Below are positions 21,664-34,121 of a stretch of 64,000 nucleotides of DNA, piece by piece; the first letter of the stretch is position 1, and each line of letters begins with the position of its first letter. Source of the stretch: Phycomyces blakesleeanus NRRL 1555(-) (Eukaryota; Mucoromycota; Mucoromycetes; Mucorales; Phycomycetaceae); NCBI RefSeq assembly GCF_001638985.1, contig NW_017265134.1, positions 992,001 to 1,056,000 of the forward strand, read 5' to 3'. The notes under the pieces were generated by a model, which saw nothing but the letters and a program-made list of their open reading frames with translations, searched no databases and was not told the DNA's origin. Both the position numbers and the translations under genes were made by a program.

Positions 21664-23961
21664 TTAATGACCGCCGTCAGGTTTAACTGACTCAAGCATT
21701 ATACGACCTGTTGGTAATGCAGACCCAGGAACTGACTGATCCGGCTTGATCATTTTTTCTGGAGAGACGTTTTTCTGTCCTTCTCTTGCCTGAGAGGGGA
21801 TTGCATCATTCTGGTTATTGGCAGCAGTTTCGCCCTTGCTGAAATCGTCTGCGTGATTGTCCGCACTTGAATATCTGCTTCGTTTCTTAAATACAAAGAA
21901 AAAGAGAAGTGCACCAATGATTCCAACCTAGAAAATTAAAACAACAAAAATAAAATGAGAAAAACACAGGTGCATATTAATTATCTTTAAATTATGACTT
22001 ACGCCAGCAAGGGCTCCAACAACGATACCCGCAATAGCACCCCCAGAAATTCCAGACGATCCATCGTCATCACTGATAGTCACTGAAGAAGAAGTTGGCT
22101 CTGATGTAGAGCCGGATGTGGTTGAAGAAGCAGGAGGATTGCCAAACACAGGAGCAGTGGTCCATTTCCAGGTAGTAATGTCAAGAGCAACATTGAGATC
22201 CGTGCCAAATACAGCGTTATTTCCACCGAACAAAACAAACATGTACTTTCCAACGACAACAGCTATTAATTAATCAGAACATTAGAGAACATTAGGTGAA
22301 AAGTTAGTATATATTTGAGTGGATGTATATTTACCAGAATGTCTGCATCTTGGGGTAGGTGGTGTTCCGGTTGTCTTCTGTGGGGACCAGGTATGGTTGG
22401 CCACATTGTAGAGCCAAAGATCGTTCATTGCCTCTCCATTATCTATAGTTGAATATGTTAATTGGCGCCCTGTATGGATTTTTATGAGCTTGACCGAGTC
22501 TTACTTACCATTACAACCGCCAAACATAATTCCGTTGGTGTTGCTAGAATCTAAACAAAAACGCATAATATAATATAGTAACATCTTTGTCAATAAAAGT
22601 ACTGGCCAATATGCTAATATGCTCTGTAAATTTACCCATTATCATAGAGTGTCCCCATCTAGTAGGAGGTAAGCTTCCGGTTGTAGATTTCGTATCATTC
22701 CACTTGCTGTATACGCCCGTTTGTACGTTAACTGCAATAACATCATCCATGGCAACAGGTACTGTTGTGTTTGAATGTTGCTGTCCACCGATAACAAGAA
22801 GTGTTGAATATGCAGTAGCATAAACCATAGAAGAAGCCCATGTAGCTTGAGGTAGAGATGATCCACCCTGAGCAAAAACAGTGGGCCCGTCAGCTCCTGT
22901 CTAGAATAGTTATAATAAATATGATCAGAATTATGGATTTTTTATTTTATTTTATTTTACGCTTTCACTTTTAAGTACATATTTATAGACACACACACAC
23001 ACACATATTTCTGTCTTTCTTAAAAGAAAATAAAAAGCGTACCTTGGCAACAAAAGAGGTCATGGTATTGTATAATAGGTTTCCCGTTGTAGCGCTACCT
23101 GTTAAGCTAGTACTAAAGAAAGGTAAAGAATATAAATATTGTGAATTGTATTTATATTTGATTTAGTGTCTTTACGTTTGGCCACCAAAGTAGTAGAGAT
23201 TGTTAGACACAAGAGTAAAAGCAGCATCGAATCTATCAGGGTTAGATAATAAACGTTAAGTATAGAGTATAGTAATTGTATTTGTATTTATATTTTTCAT
23301 GTATAGGCTTACACTGGTGTATGAGAATTCACTACTGTCCATTGATTGGTTGTCACATTGTAAAGATATCCTGGGTTATATGTGCAGGCAGAACATACAA
23401 CACCACCTGCGAAATATACTAAGTCGGTTCCCGTAACTCCAGTGAGTATAAATCGACTTGCAGCGCTTGGTCTGGCGTTGTTTTGTATGCCTGCAATATT
23501 ATTCCATGTTGGATTTGAGAGATCAATTATACTGTCGTCGGTTACGTTTAAAGCATAGACTGGAATCTGTTTATCGTTGGCTGAAAATGGTTCTCCGCCT
23601 ATGGATCAATATCAATATCAATATCAATACCAATGTCTTTGAGGTTAGTGCGTATGGACATATTATTCTCTTAAAGGTGACAATGAAATTTACCAAAACA
23701 ATAAATCTGTCTAGTCTGGCTAATGTAGGTGCACCCTATATTTTTTTTAATATATATATATATAAATATTTGATATTTAAAAGCAATAGAAGATGAGTAA
23801 AAATCAGTGTTAGCTTTATGAGCAGAAAAAAAGATTGATGATCCTTGCAAAAATTCATTATTATAAAAGAACAGCAAACCACCTTGCCCCCAACTAGGGT
23901 CTGCTGCCTTGACAAAATTTGTTAGTCCAATAAAAAGAATGACTGTTAGGATTCTACGCAT
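21664..23961 (-). CDS. Kelch-repeat single-pass membrane protein, array copy 4 (10 exons)
   Basis: The exons are 23961-23883, 23735-23694, 23598-23313, 23232-23176, 23112-23043, 22900-22636, 22550-22509, 22442-22335, 22262-22003 and 21927-21664 (1473 bp, 490 residues). The order is a signal peptide (MRRILTVILF...), WGQ, kelch turns (YYFGGQT, LVIGGQQ, MFGGCN, LFGGNN), a CSAC pair, the shortest stalk of the array (Thr/Ser-rich, 260-bp exon), the helix GGAIAGIVVGALAG into LLFFFVF, KKR, and a tail ending RIMLESVKPDGGH. The first donor reads GTGGTT rather than GTATA/GTAAT. It is the first gene of the array in transcription order and the closest relative of copy 3. Confidence 0.9.
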
Positions 23962-24065
23962 TTTTGGACAAAAAGAAGAAGAAGAAGGATAAAGTGTAGA
24001 ATACAAGGAAGAAGTGAAATTTTTGATAATATGAGTAATAAATTCAGTTTACTGCAATAGTGAAT

Positions 24066-24134
24066 AATTGTACTACTTGTTGGAATTGAAAAGTAAATAA
24101 ATATATAGTATTACCTGAGAGCCACTGTGTGACA
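24066..24134 (-). promoter_or_regulatory. Conserved upstream motif pair of kelch copy 4
   Basis: AATTGTACTACTTGTTGGA (24066-24084) and AGCCACTGTGTGACA (24120-24134), plus-strand reading, about 105 and 160 bp upstream of the start codon. Confidence 0.6.
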
Positions 24135-24167
24135 GCTAGGGGTGGAAAAAGAAGATTTATGTTAAAA

Positions 24168-24169
<2 letters not shown>

Positions 24170-24204
<35 letters not shown>
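24170..24204. repeat. (TA)n microsatellite
   Basis: Alternating TA run of roughly 35 bp just upstream of the motif pair of copy 4. Confidence 0.9.
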
Positions 24205-24207
<3 letters not shown>

Positions 24208-27200
24208 CATATATCCCGTAAAATTATAAAATATATCTTGATCCAACAGTAAATACCATTATTTATTTTTGGTTTATTTAGCCTAATTCATTAACAAAGT
24301 CTCATTTGGTTTTTGCTTTATTTTTCCTGATGAGTACTTCACTACTAAATATATTCTGGCTGGCCATCCAAATATTTATATATATATATATAGACTAGAC
24401 AGCATTTATTTGTTTTACTTAGTATACATGTGTTTGGAAAATACTCATTTGGCAGCCCTGAAGACTAAATAGTGAAAATAACAAATTAGCCTAAGAGTAT
24501 GGATTGTATCACCTACAAATGTTTAACTAAAAAAAAAAGACAAAATTTGATTGCATTTTATCTATCAATTCTAATGGGGGATATGTATACATGTATAAAA
24601 CTGAGAAAAGTCTATTAGAAACCTAAACCGTCCTTTCAGACTACTCGGCTTTCTACATGAAAGAGTTACAAATTATCCGAAGAAGAAGATTGAAGAAGAA
24701 GAAAAATCACACTAATATTTCTTATTTCTCTTTAGCGTTTGCATTTTTATATATTGTAATACGTCAGTTTACAGGTGGCGCAGCGTAGTAGCTTTTAACC
24801 GATTTTTCTTAAAATAAAGTACACAATTATTAATCCAAAGATGACCATTGTATGAACCCCCCTCTTACTCTACAAAATAAATCCTTCAAATTACTTCAAG
24901 TAGCTCTTGATAAAAGAAAGGTAAGTTAATTGAAAATCATTAGATCCTTTAAAAGGCTTATAAATCAATACTTTTAGTGAGTAGATATCAACCAAAAACA
25001 GAACTACAGAAGAAAAAGTCTAGTAATAAAGACATTTTTTCTTTTTATATTTCTATTATAGTATTCTCAAGATGTGATGCTTTGAATGCTTGCAATATAT
25101 TTAAGTAATAGACCACTACTAGCTTGATAAAACTCACTTAGAATCAAATGTATCACAGATCCACCTTGATCGTATGTGCTGTGCTACACACATCTACCTG
25201 AACATTTCTTACTCTATAAGAATAACATATATAAGATGAGTTGGGATGATATGGCCTTCTCTGAATTCATTATATTACCTAAGTGTAATTAAGCCTAGAG
25301 ATCTTTGTACACTTTCTCTGTTTCGACATTTATCAAAGTATATATTGGATACGATGAATTTCCGCTGGGTTCATTTCAATTCAGTTTAGTACTAGTACAT
25401 TTGTAGTATGCTAACACTGAATATATTGCTTGATATTAAAGTAAAACATATTACAACATAAGATTCTACCTTAAAGACTGTGCACATTTTATAAAGTATA
25501 TATATGCCAGCCTGCCTTTCTTTCTTCTATGCATGATTATGACACTCTTAAAGAAGTATGTGGTTTATTTTAGTACTGCATTAATCATATTTATGCCTGC
25601 TTACATTCACAATGGTAAGCTCGAGATTCTAATAAGGGTCTCTCTCATGCAGGATTCGGAAATTATCACTTTATTTACAACTATTATGATTATTTCTGTT
25701 TTTTTGTGGTTCAAAGGACAGAAATGTAATGTGCAAATCTTAGTTACAGATCTATATTAATTATTACCATGATTTATTTATCTACATATTAATTTTAGAT
25801 TCCATCACATTGAGAGTAAAATATCTTTAGCTTCTTTAGCTTCTTTAGCCATGGTTTGCCTACTATTTACTTATCACATCTCTGAAAGCATAGAAATATT
25901 ATACACATAATTATATCCTTTAATATCATGTAATATAGAAAACCATACAGGCAAAAAAAAATACTGGTAGTCTGTAGTACCACAGAATATTTTCTTCATC
26001 TTTGGTAGTAGGATATGGCATTGGTATAAGAATGTCTCTCGCATACTTTATCAAGTAATCTATTTATTTATTTATTTATCTTGCTCTTGGTAAATTGCAA
26101 TATCTAGTCTCTTGAGGTTTTTTGGATCCGGTTCTACTACCCCAACCATACAATACAAATTAAGCTACAATTTATTTATTATTTATTTTTCCAACGGGGC
26201 TGAGACGTGGGCTATTTTGGGAACCACATCGTGACCAGTCAGTCCAGTACGTTTTTGGTGCTTCATCCATCTTTCCATATGCTTTGACATGCGACATAAA
26301 GCATAATCTTCTTAGTATATATGTATAATCCAATCATTTGTCCTTGCACACAATCATACACTCTCACATAGTCGTTAATGAGAGCATTAAGCAATTGAAA
26401 AAGCATTATTTCAAACAAGTGTGCATATCAATACTGATTGAATGTGGGTTTCATAGCTTTTTTTTTTTTTTTAAAAAAAAAAGGGGAAAACACTTTCTAT
26501 CTCCATGCGTGCTACAGCTATGATAAATTCACTACCGCTTTTCTTTCCTGTTAATATTATACAGAATTCTTTGTATTGTCCCACAGGTTACCGTCCTTAC
26601 ACATGCATTTTTTTTTTTTTACCTTTAGGGAAAAGTTCAAATCTCGGCTCATTACTCCAGACGACAAAATTACATGGATGATTAACCTTATTTGGAACAA
26701 TGAGTAAGAGCTAATCGTTTATCTTGTGTATCTCTGATAGCTATAACTTGCCGAAAACTTGGAAACAAGTCATTTCAATTTAATGAATTGTTCGACGAAT
26801 GGTTAATGTGGAAGTAGAAAGTCCCAATGTGTCCAACATGAAAGTTGTGGAATGCTCAAGGGTTACGCCATAATTTCCTTTTATCACATCAGTTAAATGT
26901 TGTTGGCCATTCCCATTCACCGAGTCATTCATTTAGTATTGATGAGTTGGTAAGATGCGGTAATATTCAAGAAAAAGAAAAAAAAAGGCAGGAAGACTCT
27001 GGTGCAAAGAACATAAAACAATTATCGTCATTCTTGGGCCAAGCGAGAACATTTTTTTTTGTTGTATTGTTTATTGAGGAAATAATATGCCCAAAGGCTA
27101 AATATTTAAGAACTAAAGTTGTGCTCTGAATAGATTCTTATCCAAGTGCGAACAAATGCTTGCTATATTTTTCTAGTCACAATAATCTTCTCAAATTTTA

Positions 27201-28140
27201 GAAACATCATGACTAAATTTCATTTTTGGTTTTTATGCCAAAAAAGCAAAGGCTCTTGACTGAAGCTTATAAGTAATGCTTAGCGCGAATAAAGATTGAA
27301 GAAGGGAACTCGGGTGCACTTGAAAAAGAAGAGAGGGCTAAAAGTCCTTTAAACGAAAGAAGTTACCAAGGCCTCACCAAACAAACGAAAAAAATAGCTC
27401 ACCACAAATTATTCTTCTGTTTATTCACTATGTGAAAAAAAAAGTTACTCATCAGCAATAATAACATTACTTTGATTTCAAATTTTTGCTGTAGAAAAAA
27501 AAATACAGAGAGCTAAATTAATAAGGCTCATATTCTAGGATACAAACACAAGTTATGGAGGCTTATGTTTATTTGTCTATTCTGATACTCATTGGTTGAC
27601 TTTAATGCAAAACACCAAGCAATTGGGGGTTTTTTTTTATTCCTGTGAAAAAAAAACTGTTTTGGTATTCCACAAATAAATAAGTAAAGAAATGGAGAAA
27701 AGAGTAAATATCGCATTCTAAAATAATTCTAAAAACAACAATTGTTTTGGGCGTCATTAAACTAAGAAGAAGAAGAAGAAGAAGAAGAAAACTACTCATC
27801 CAAGCAAATTCCCATTGCTCCTGATAGAGAGTATGTATAGTGGAAGCTGCGACGAGAGCTTGACCTCTTTCTAGAAAATGGCAGGTTGGTATATTCCAAG
27901 GTGGTCAAAAGAATGTAAAGGTGTGTATTGGTGTGTACATATTTAATTTTCCTTTGAATACTCAGCCCATTGAAGCTTGAAAATCCTTTTTTCTTCTTAT
28001 TTTTTTTTATTATTATTCTATAAATCAATAAAAAAGAAAGTGTATGTTTTTAATAGCATCAATTTCAAACTACCTCGATGGATATATATCAAAGCAGTAA
28101 CCTTATATTTATAGTATCTCATTCTATTTTATTCAAAAAT
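24205..28140. other. Gene-poor AT-rich spacer
   Basis: No convincing gene. A possible first exon (ATG at 24853, splice-like GTAAGTT after 24921) finds no in-frame partner. A frame at 26845-27129 and the stretch 26600-26830 have some coding character but many stops. Homopolymer and (GAA)n tracts occur (about 26459-26480, 27768-27789). Confidence 0.45.
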
Positions 28141-28560
28141 CCTTCAATTCAACCGGATAGCCTATGATGTTCGACAATGGGAAACTAGAGAGAGAAATAC
28201 GGCTACGATTTGCCGTTTCCAAGGAAGTTATATCGTTGCTGCAGTCAAATCAGACAGAAACTTTGCAAACCTTAAACAATTCTCTTTCTTTCTATCTGTT
28301 GACTGAAATCTGTCTACATATAAATGAAAGCAGAATAATAAGCTACTTACCCAAGTGCCTCCAATAGTCAGCTAAAAATATTAGCATACATTAAACTTTT
28401 TTAACTAATATCTTTGACCTTTCTTTTAGTGAAGCAGGTGGTGACAGTGTATTCGCTGTTGAGATATATGGATTGGGCTTTATGGTTCATAAATGTTCCA
28501 TAAAACAATCAAAAGATATATATTTAGCTAAGCCATCTTTTGGAAACAAAACAAAACGTT
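28141..28560 (+). pseudogene. Coding relic, possibly with one retained intron
   Basis: A 67-codon frame at 28164-28367 (contains LEREIRLRFAVSKEV) is followed by an intron-like stretch ending in CTTTCTTTTAG near 28430. An open segment after it reads EAGGDSVFAVEIYGLGF and closes at about 28560. Both halves look like real protein and a splice could join them, but there is no complete gene around them. A fragment of a mobile-element protein or captured gene is likely; I cannot name the family. Confidence 0.35.
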
Positions 28561-31369
28561 AAATTATCTGTATTCGTACTATATCTATCTGAGCCAGAAT
28601 GAGATCCTATTGACAGAACTCCCGTATATGCAAATAAAAAGACCAATTTTCTTCCATACTTAAAGTATATGTACCTACAGATAGTAGAATTTTCCAGAAT
28701 ATATATATGGTTTATTACCATTCCAACGTCGCTACAGGTAGGCCAAAACATTTACTGACCTTCATATGGAAGATTTTGTTAGTGAGGAGAGATAAAGAAA
28801 AAATGTATCGAGTTTTGGTGGTGTTGTTGCTTTTTGTGCCAAGTAGTATACTAGTTATTATTCAAAAAAAATAGTAAGATAGGTGCTTTATTTTGTAGAG
28901 AGAGAAATGTTCTATATATTATACATAATATATATATATAGAAGAGAACTTTAATATCATGTGTCTAAAAATATAGTACCTACGATTGGTAGGAGAGTGG
29001 GCTAAGACATATACTACAATGCTGGATATTGCCAGCAGAATACTTCTATTTGTGTATTATTTGCTTACAACAACTTGATATATGACTAATTTTCCCTTGC
29101 ATTCCATTGCTTTGTTCTTTCTATTTTTTAAATAAATAGTAAGCCGGGATTTTTCGAGATAGTTTCAGCCATGTTTAGTTAATCCAGTAATAACGTCTGT
29201 AAAGGAGAAAGCCTTTTTTTTCTTTTCCTACTACTATAACCTAAATTTAGTCGAGTACCTGTTCCCATAGAAGAGATTACAAAAAAGGTAAAAGATGAAA
29301 TATCTAGTTTACCAAGAATTGGATTTTGACAGCTATAAATACAAATAGCTGAATAACAAAAAAAAAGACAGATCGAAAACTACCTTTACCTTTCTCTTTT
29401 CCAATGTATCTTAGTTTCTCTCGCATTTGTTCAGATACATTGTTAAGAATTAATCTGAAGGCTGGAATAAGAATTAGCTGTAGTGTCTAGTAAAAAAAAA
29501 ACAAAAAAAAAACAGTTATGATTCTTCTATTTTGAAATTCCAAAATAAATACACAATGTTCATATATCTTCTTAAGATCTGTGTTTTCACTATGGAAGCA
29601 ATATATATACTTGACAAGAAGTATAGTCTAAAATGGGAGTATAGTACTAATTTAGCTGTTCTCTCTGATCACAATAAAATGTACTAGAATCATTTGAAAG
29701 CTTACACCGATACTCTCAGTCTGTGCGCATATTAAATGTAATGTCTGATTTACCAAGAAATCTATATATCCAAAAGAAATACAATTAAACTTTTTCATAA
29801 TTATTAGTTTCTATTGACATTTTCATTGTCATTGGTTAGCTTTGTCATTATTGAAATGAGACAATATATATTTATTTCTATTACATGATAAAAAAAACAA
29901 ACTCTTTATAGACAAATATATATATCGACTTTTTTATTTGGCTTATTGTATGAGCTTGGAATACTATAGCTATTATGTAAAAGACATTATGTTAACTGCA
30001 CATGGCTGAAAAACTTACTAAAAAAAAGGAAGAAAAAGACATTAGCGATAGATCAAGTTGTGATGAACAAAGTATTTAAAAAAAGGATAGTACTGGATTT
30101 GTAATAAATTAACAAAGCCTGTCAAAGCCATTATTATGCTTACAATGGTACATAGTTGAAATATCTTGTACTGTGGTTAGAAAAAGTAAACGGAATGAAA
30201 TAATATAGACTTTGGTTTAGCCAGTAATAAATTGATATATATTTAAGCACTAAAAAAAATGAACTTGCATACATATTTATATAGTGCAACTTTTACTAAG
30301 TATTACCGAAATGAGATGCTATTTAAACAAGTTGAAACACTCTCGGAAATCACTCTTATTAAATGATTCGAATATACCAATATACACAAGAAGTTCTTTC
30401 TTCTATCAATCTACATTAATGTTTTGCCCTTTCTTTATAGAAAATATTTTCTTCAAGCTCTTTAAAGTTAGTTAAAAATAAATACATTTTGGCAGTAGTT
30501 TAAAGAAAAATTGACGATATTGAAATAGTAAAACAATAGTGTCTTTTGAGCACTTTTACCTAAACAAAACAATAAAAAACCAAGATACAAATCAACTATA
30601 TAAATGAATTGGCAATAATAATAATCATGCATGCACCAATATTCAACTTCATACAATTCAATATTACAATATTACATTGTCTTTTTTATGATATTCATGT
30701 CTAGCTTACTCAATACATTCTATGTCTGTCAAATTAATTTTTAAAGTCTGTAATATATATATATATAAAAGGTTTTTGGATAATGTTTATTGTTTCATAA
30801 ATACTTCCATATTAAACTTCTTGTGTACAGTCTGTGCAAATACAATGAGGACATTACTTGTGTATTCAATTCAACACGTCTTTTCCGCCTCTCTTTGAAG
30901 CATGCATTTCTTCATTCCTTCTCATTCCTCATCTTACTTTTCCTTCTCTTTCTCTTTCTCTTCCTCTTCCTCTGATTTCAACTCATCCTCTTTACACTGA
31001 CCATCCTCATTAGCCAAATTCAATAACATACATTTTATGGCATCGGCATCATCAACCATTATTCTGCAATTTATATACCTTTTTAGACAAAAACAACATC
31101 TACAGTTAAACACGGTTATCAATACTACATTAAAATATACAAATAGTACTTTGCTTCTTTTCAGATTTATTCAATTAAACTAATTTCTTCGTATAAATGG
31201 GCTCTCCTAATTACAACATTGACATCTTCAATCAAGTAGAAAAAAAAAAGTTTAAAAGCGTGTTTTTTTTATTAAAGTTGACAATAGCTAAGAAAGACTT
31301 TACTTATTTATTTAAAGATATACACAAAGAAACTATTCTATTTGATTTGATTTAATTTAATTTCACTTA
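28561..31369. other. AT-rich spacer
   Basis: Nothing supportable: short frames only, many TA and A tracts, and a CT-rich run (about 30928-30973). Confidence 0.5.
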
Positions 31370-31389
31370 ATGTTCTTTTACATGAGTAA

Positions 31390-31950
31390 GAGAATAAAAA
31401 GCATGACACCAAGTTCTTTGTCCCCGCATTACGCGGCTCAATCTCCTTCAGGACGTAAACCTGACTTGGTAGCGAAGGAGGTGCTGGAATGGTGGCAAAC
31501 CAACGGAAAGCACCCGTTCATCCAGCCCCACATCTCGTCACCGAGTAATGTGGGTGCGAACTCGCCAGAGAACTTACCACTAGGTGATAAGGTCCAGCTC
31601 ATTCGACTACCAGTAGCTTCACCGTCAGCCGTTAAAGAGTTCAGTCAGGTTTGCAGTGAAGAGCCAGCACATCTCACCACAGGTTAGACCTCCCTCCCCC
31701 CAGCATCATGATTCCACATTGGCGATGCGATGTACACAGTAGTCCTTCCAAAAATGAAAAGAGACCATGCCCCACGACTTCTCAGAATTAACTGAGCTGG
31801 CGAGTAACAACTTTCACTTTCCGATGCTTGTAGCATGGAAGAATCTCCCTGCAACGGTCGCAAGAGACGCCTCACTATGAAACCGGGACTGTTGTTGCTC
31901 AAGGAGAAAACAAACGACGCGCGTTGGAGGAGGTCTATAAGTAACAGAAA
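31390..31950. other. GC-rich island with overlapping ORFs, possible retroelement fragment
   Basis: This stretch of about 560 bp is clearly richer in G+C than the flanking kilobases. It holds a 105-codon plus frame (31370-31687; contains VAKEVLEWWQTNGKHPF), a 72-codon minus frame (31684-31902) and another plus frame (31835-32101). No start context, introns or known domain are visible. The composition break suggests a transposon fragment or transferred DNA. Confidence concerns the island itself, not any product. Confidence 0.45.
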
Positions 31951-34038
31951 ATTTTTTCATCTGCGATTAAAGATTAGGACTGCGCTTTTTGTCAGTCTTA
32001 GATGTCCACGTCAGAGCAAACGTGATATAGCTGTATATTCTTTTTCTTGGGTTTGTGTAACTGTTCTAAGGCATAATAGACAGTTAATAATATTCAATTA
32101 AATTACTAGAGAATATGACTCTTTCAAAGTGAAGCAAAGTAAAGCAAAGAAGTAAGGAAAGGCTCGGTATTGATCGGTGTAGCAATAACTCTCAAAGTGG
32201 AGTACAAGTTTCTATAACGGCGATTTGTAGGTTACTCTAGGCTGGTCTGTGCGCTTCTTGTACGAGAACGCAAGAAAAAGCTTTCTTCTTTTGCCCATAC
32301 ACAAGTGGACGCAAAAGGTGTCCAACAGCCGCCATAAAATTATTCGACGTATATTTCAAAGTAATATCAAGCAGCAAGAAAAAAGCAGAAAATAAAGAAA
32401 TAAGTATATGTATATATATATTATTGTGATCTCAACAGAGTAGGTGGCGGGATTCTGAATTCCAGGTTTGGTTTTATTGAAATGAGGTTATACCAGTGGT
32501 TCAAAGTGTCAAGATGATTTTTCAAGAGATTGAGTGATATATATCAAATGTTTGGGGATTATGGTACAGAACATAACAGACTTTTCCAATATTCTACCTT
32601 GTACGAGCTATATATATTAATAGGAGACATATAAGAATAAAAATTAAAGTAATTAGCAAATGAATAGTATTGAAGAAATCAAATTTTATCCTTGTTTTAA
32701 GAGGTGTAACTGGCACTGACAGGCCAGCTAGTCCGGACTATATAGTATAAGCTAAATCTACCAGAAAAGAATAAAACGTACACTAACGGTGCTCAGAAAG
32801 TGAAGAAAAGGGCCTTTAGGCTTACTCTTTTGTTTTTGTTTTTTTTTTGAGTAAAATATGAACAGGATTATTACAGCGAAAGATTTAAGAAATATAACAC
32901 TTCTGGATATCCCTAGACCACAAGGTTCAGATACACCTCCAGATCACTAAAGACTGATATCGAATTTTTTTTTCTATTATTATTAACAGAGTTGATCAAT
33001 TGGCAAAGGTTATTCAGATCCTTTAGCAACAGTGACCTGATATCTTACTTTGGTAAACAGTCAAGGTTGCATTGCTGATACAGTCTACGAACAAGTGAAG
33101 TAGTTCTTGTTTCATTTACTTTGCTTTCAATCTATTGGAGTTTTGGTACTAAATAGTGCCAGAGTTTTGGATTTGAATATTAAAATGATTTCGAAAATAA
33201 CAATAGTAATGCTAAAGTTGATTTGTATTATATATAAATTATTTCTATTACTTCAAGTTTGTAACATATTACTATTATAGGACCTTTTGAACGATATTAA
33301 TTTATTAAATTGAATAAATTCTCTTTTGATAAGATCAACTTTATATTATGCTTTACTTTTTTTTTAGGGGGATTTGTCTTTCTTTGTCTTTTCTTTGAAT
33401 GTCGATGTTGACCATGATAATGGCAAATGTTGATTACTTTATAACATTTCACTAATACTCGTAATTCAGATATACAAAACACATTCATACTAACGCACAC
33501 AATCACACTCTCTTTTGTGTTGTATTGAATACTTTGCATTAAAGAAAGAAGAAAAGACGCTTTCAATATCAAGCATGTAACATGTTTAATATTAGTTTTT
33601 TATATTTTCCTTTTAAAAGCAGGCATATCAATTTACAATTATCATGCAGGTTTTTAAATGAGCTGTATGAAATACTAAGCGAACCTTTAGGAGATAGATA
33701 GATAAAGAGAGATAGTAGATTGCCTTGATTTCTATTGATAAGGAATAATAGTTAAATCAAGATAGACTTTGACAAGCAGCATTCTCTGACTATCAAAAAT
33801 GTAACTATGTATAACTTATTTGGAGATTTCTTCTGCGTATAGAAAGGTACAAAAGAGAGAGATATTTATAAAGGAGGGGGGGTTAATGAAGGGCAAAGGT
33901 TAAATGCACCAGAGAATGTACAAACATTTCATATAGCCATTTGAATACGCATCTTTTTGAATAAAAATCATTCTTTATTGGTATATTTTTTCTTATAATA
34001 TATTATACAAAGCTTTATAAAAATTAGTAAATTAATAT

Positions 34039-34074
34039 CCCCTTTTTTTTTTTTTTGGGGGGGGGGGGGGGGGG
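34039..34074. repeat. C4-T14-G18 homopolymer block
   Basis: Four C, fourteen T and eighteen G in direct succession. The G run could form a quadruplex on the plus strand. Long G runs also occur as sequencing or assembly artefacts. Confidence 0.8.
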
Positions 34075-34121
34075 ATTTTAACCCGTCAATCTGATCTTAT
34101 ACATCTTTGAAACGAAAACTT

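Noticed and set aside
16803..22823. Two similar 78-codon plus-strand frames opposite kelch copies 3 and 4
   Set aside because: They span an exon-intron border of the minus-strand genes and are alike only because the two genes share a near-identical tract.
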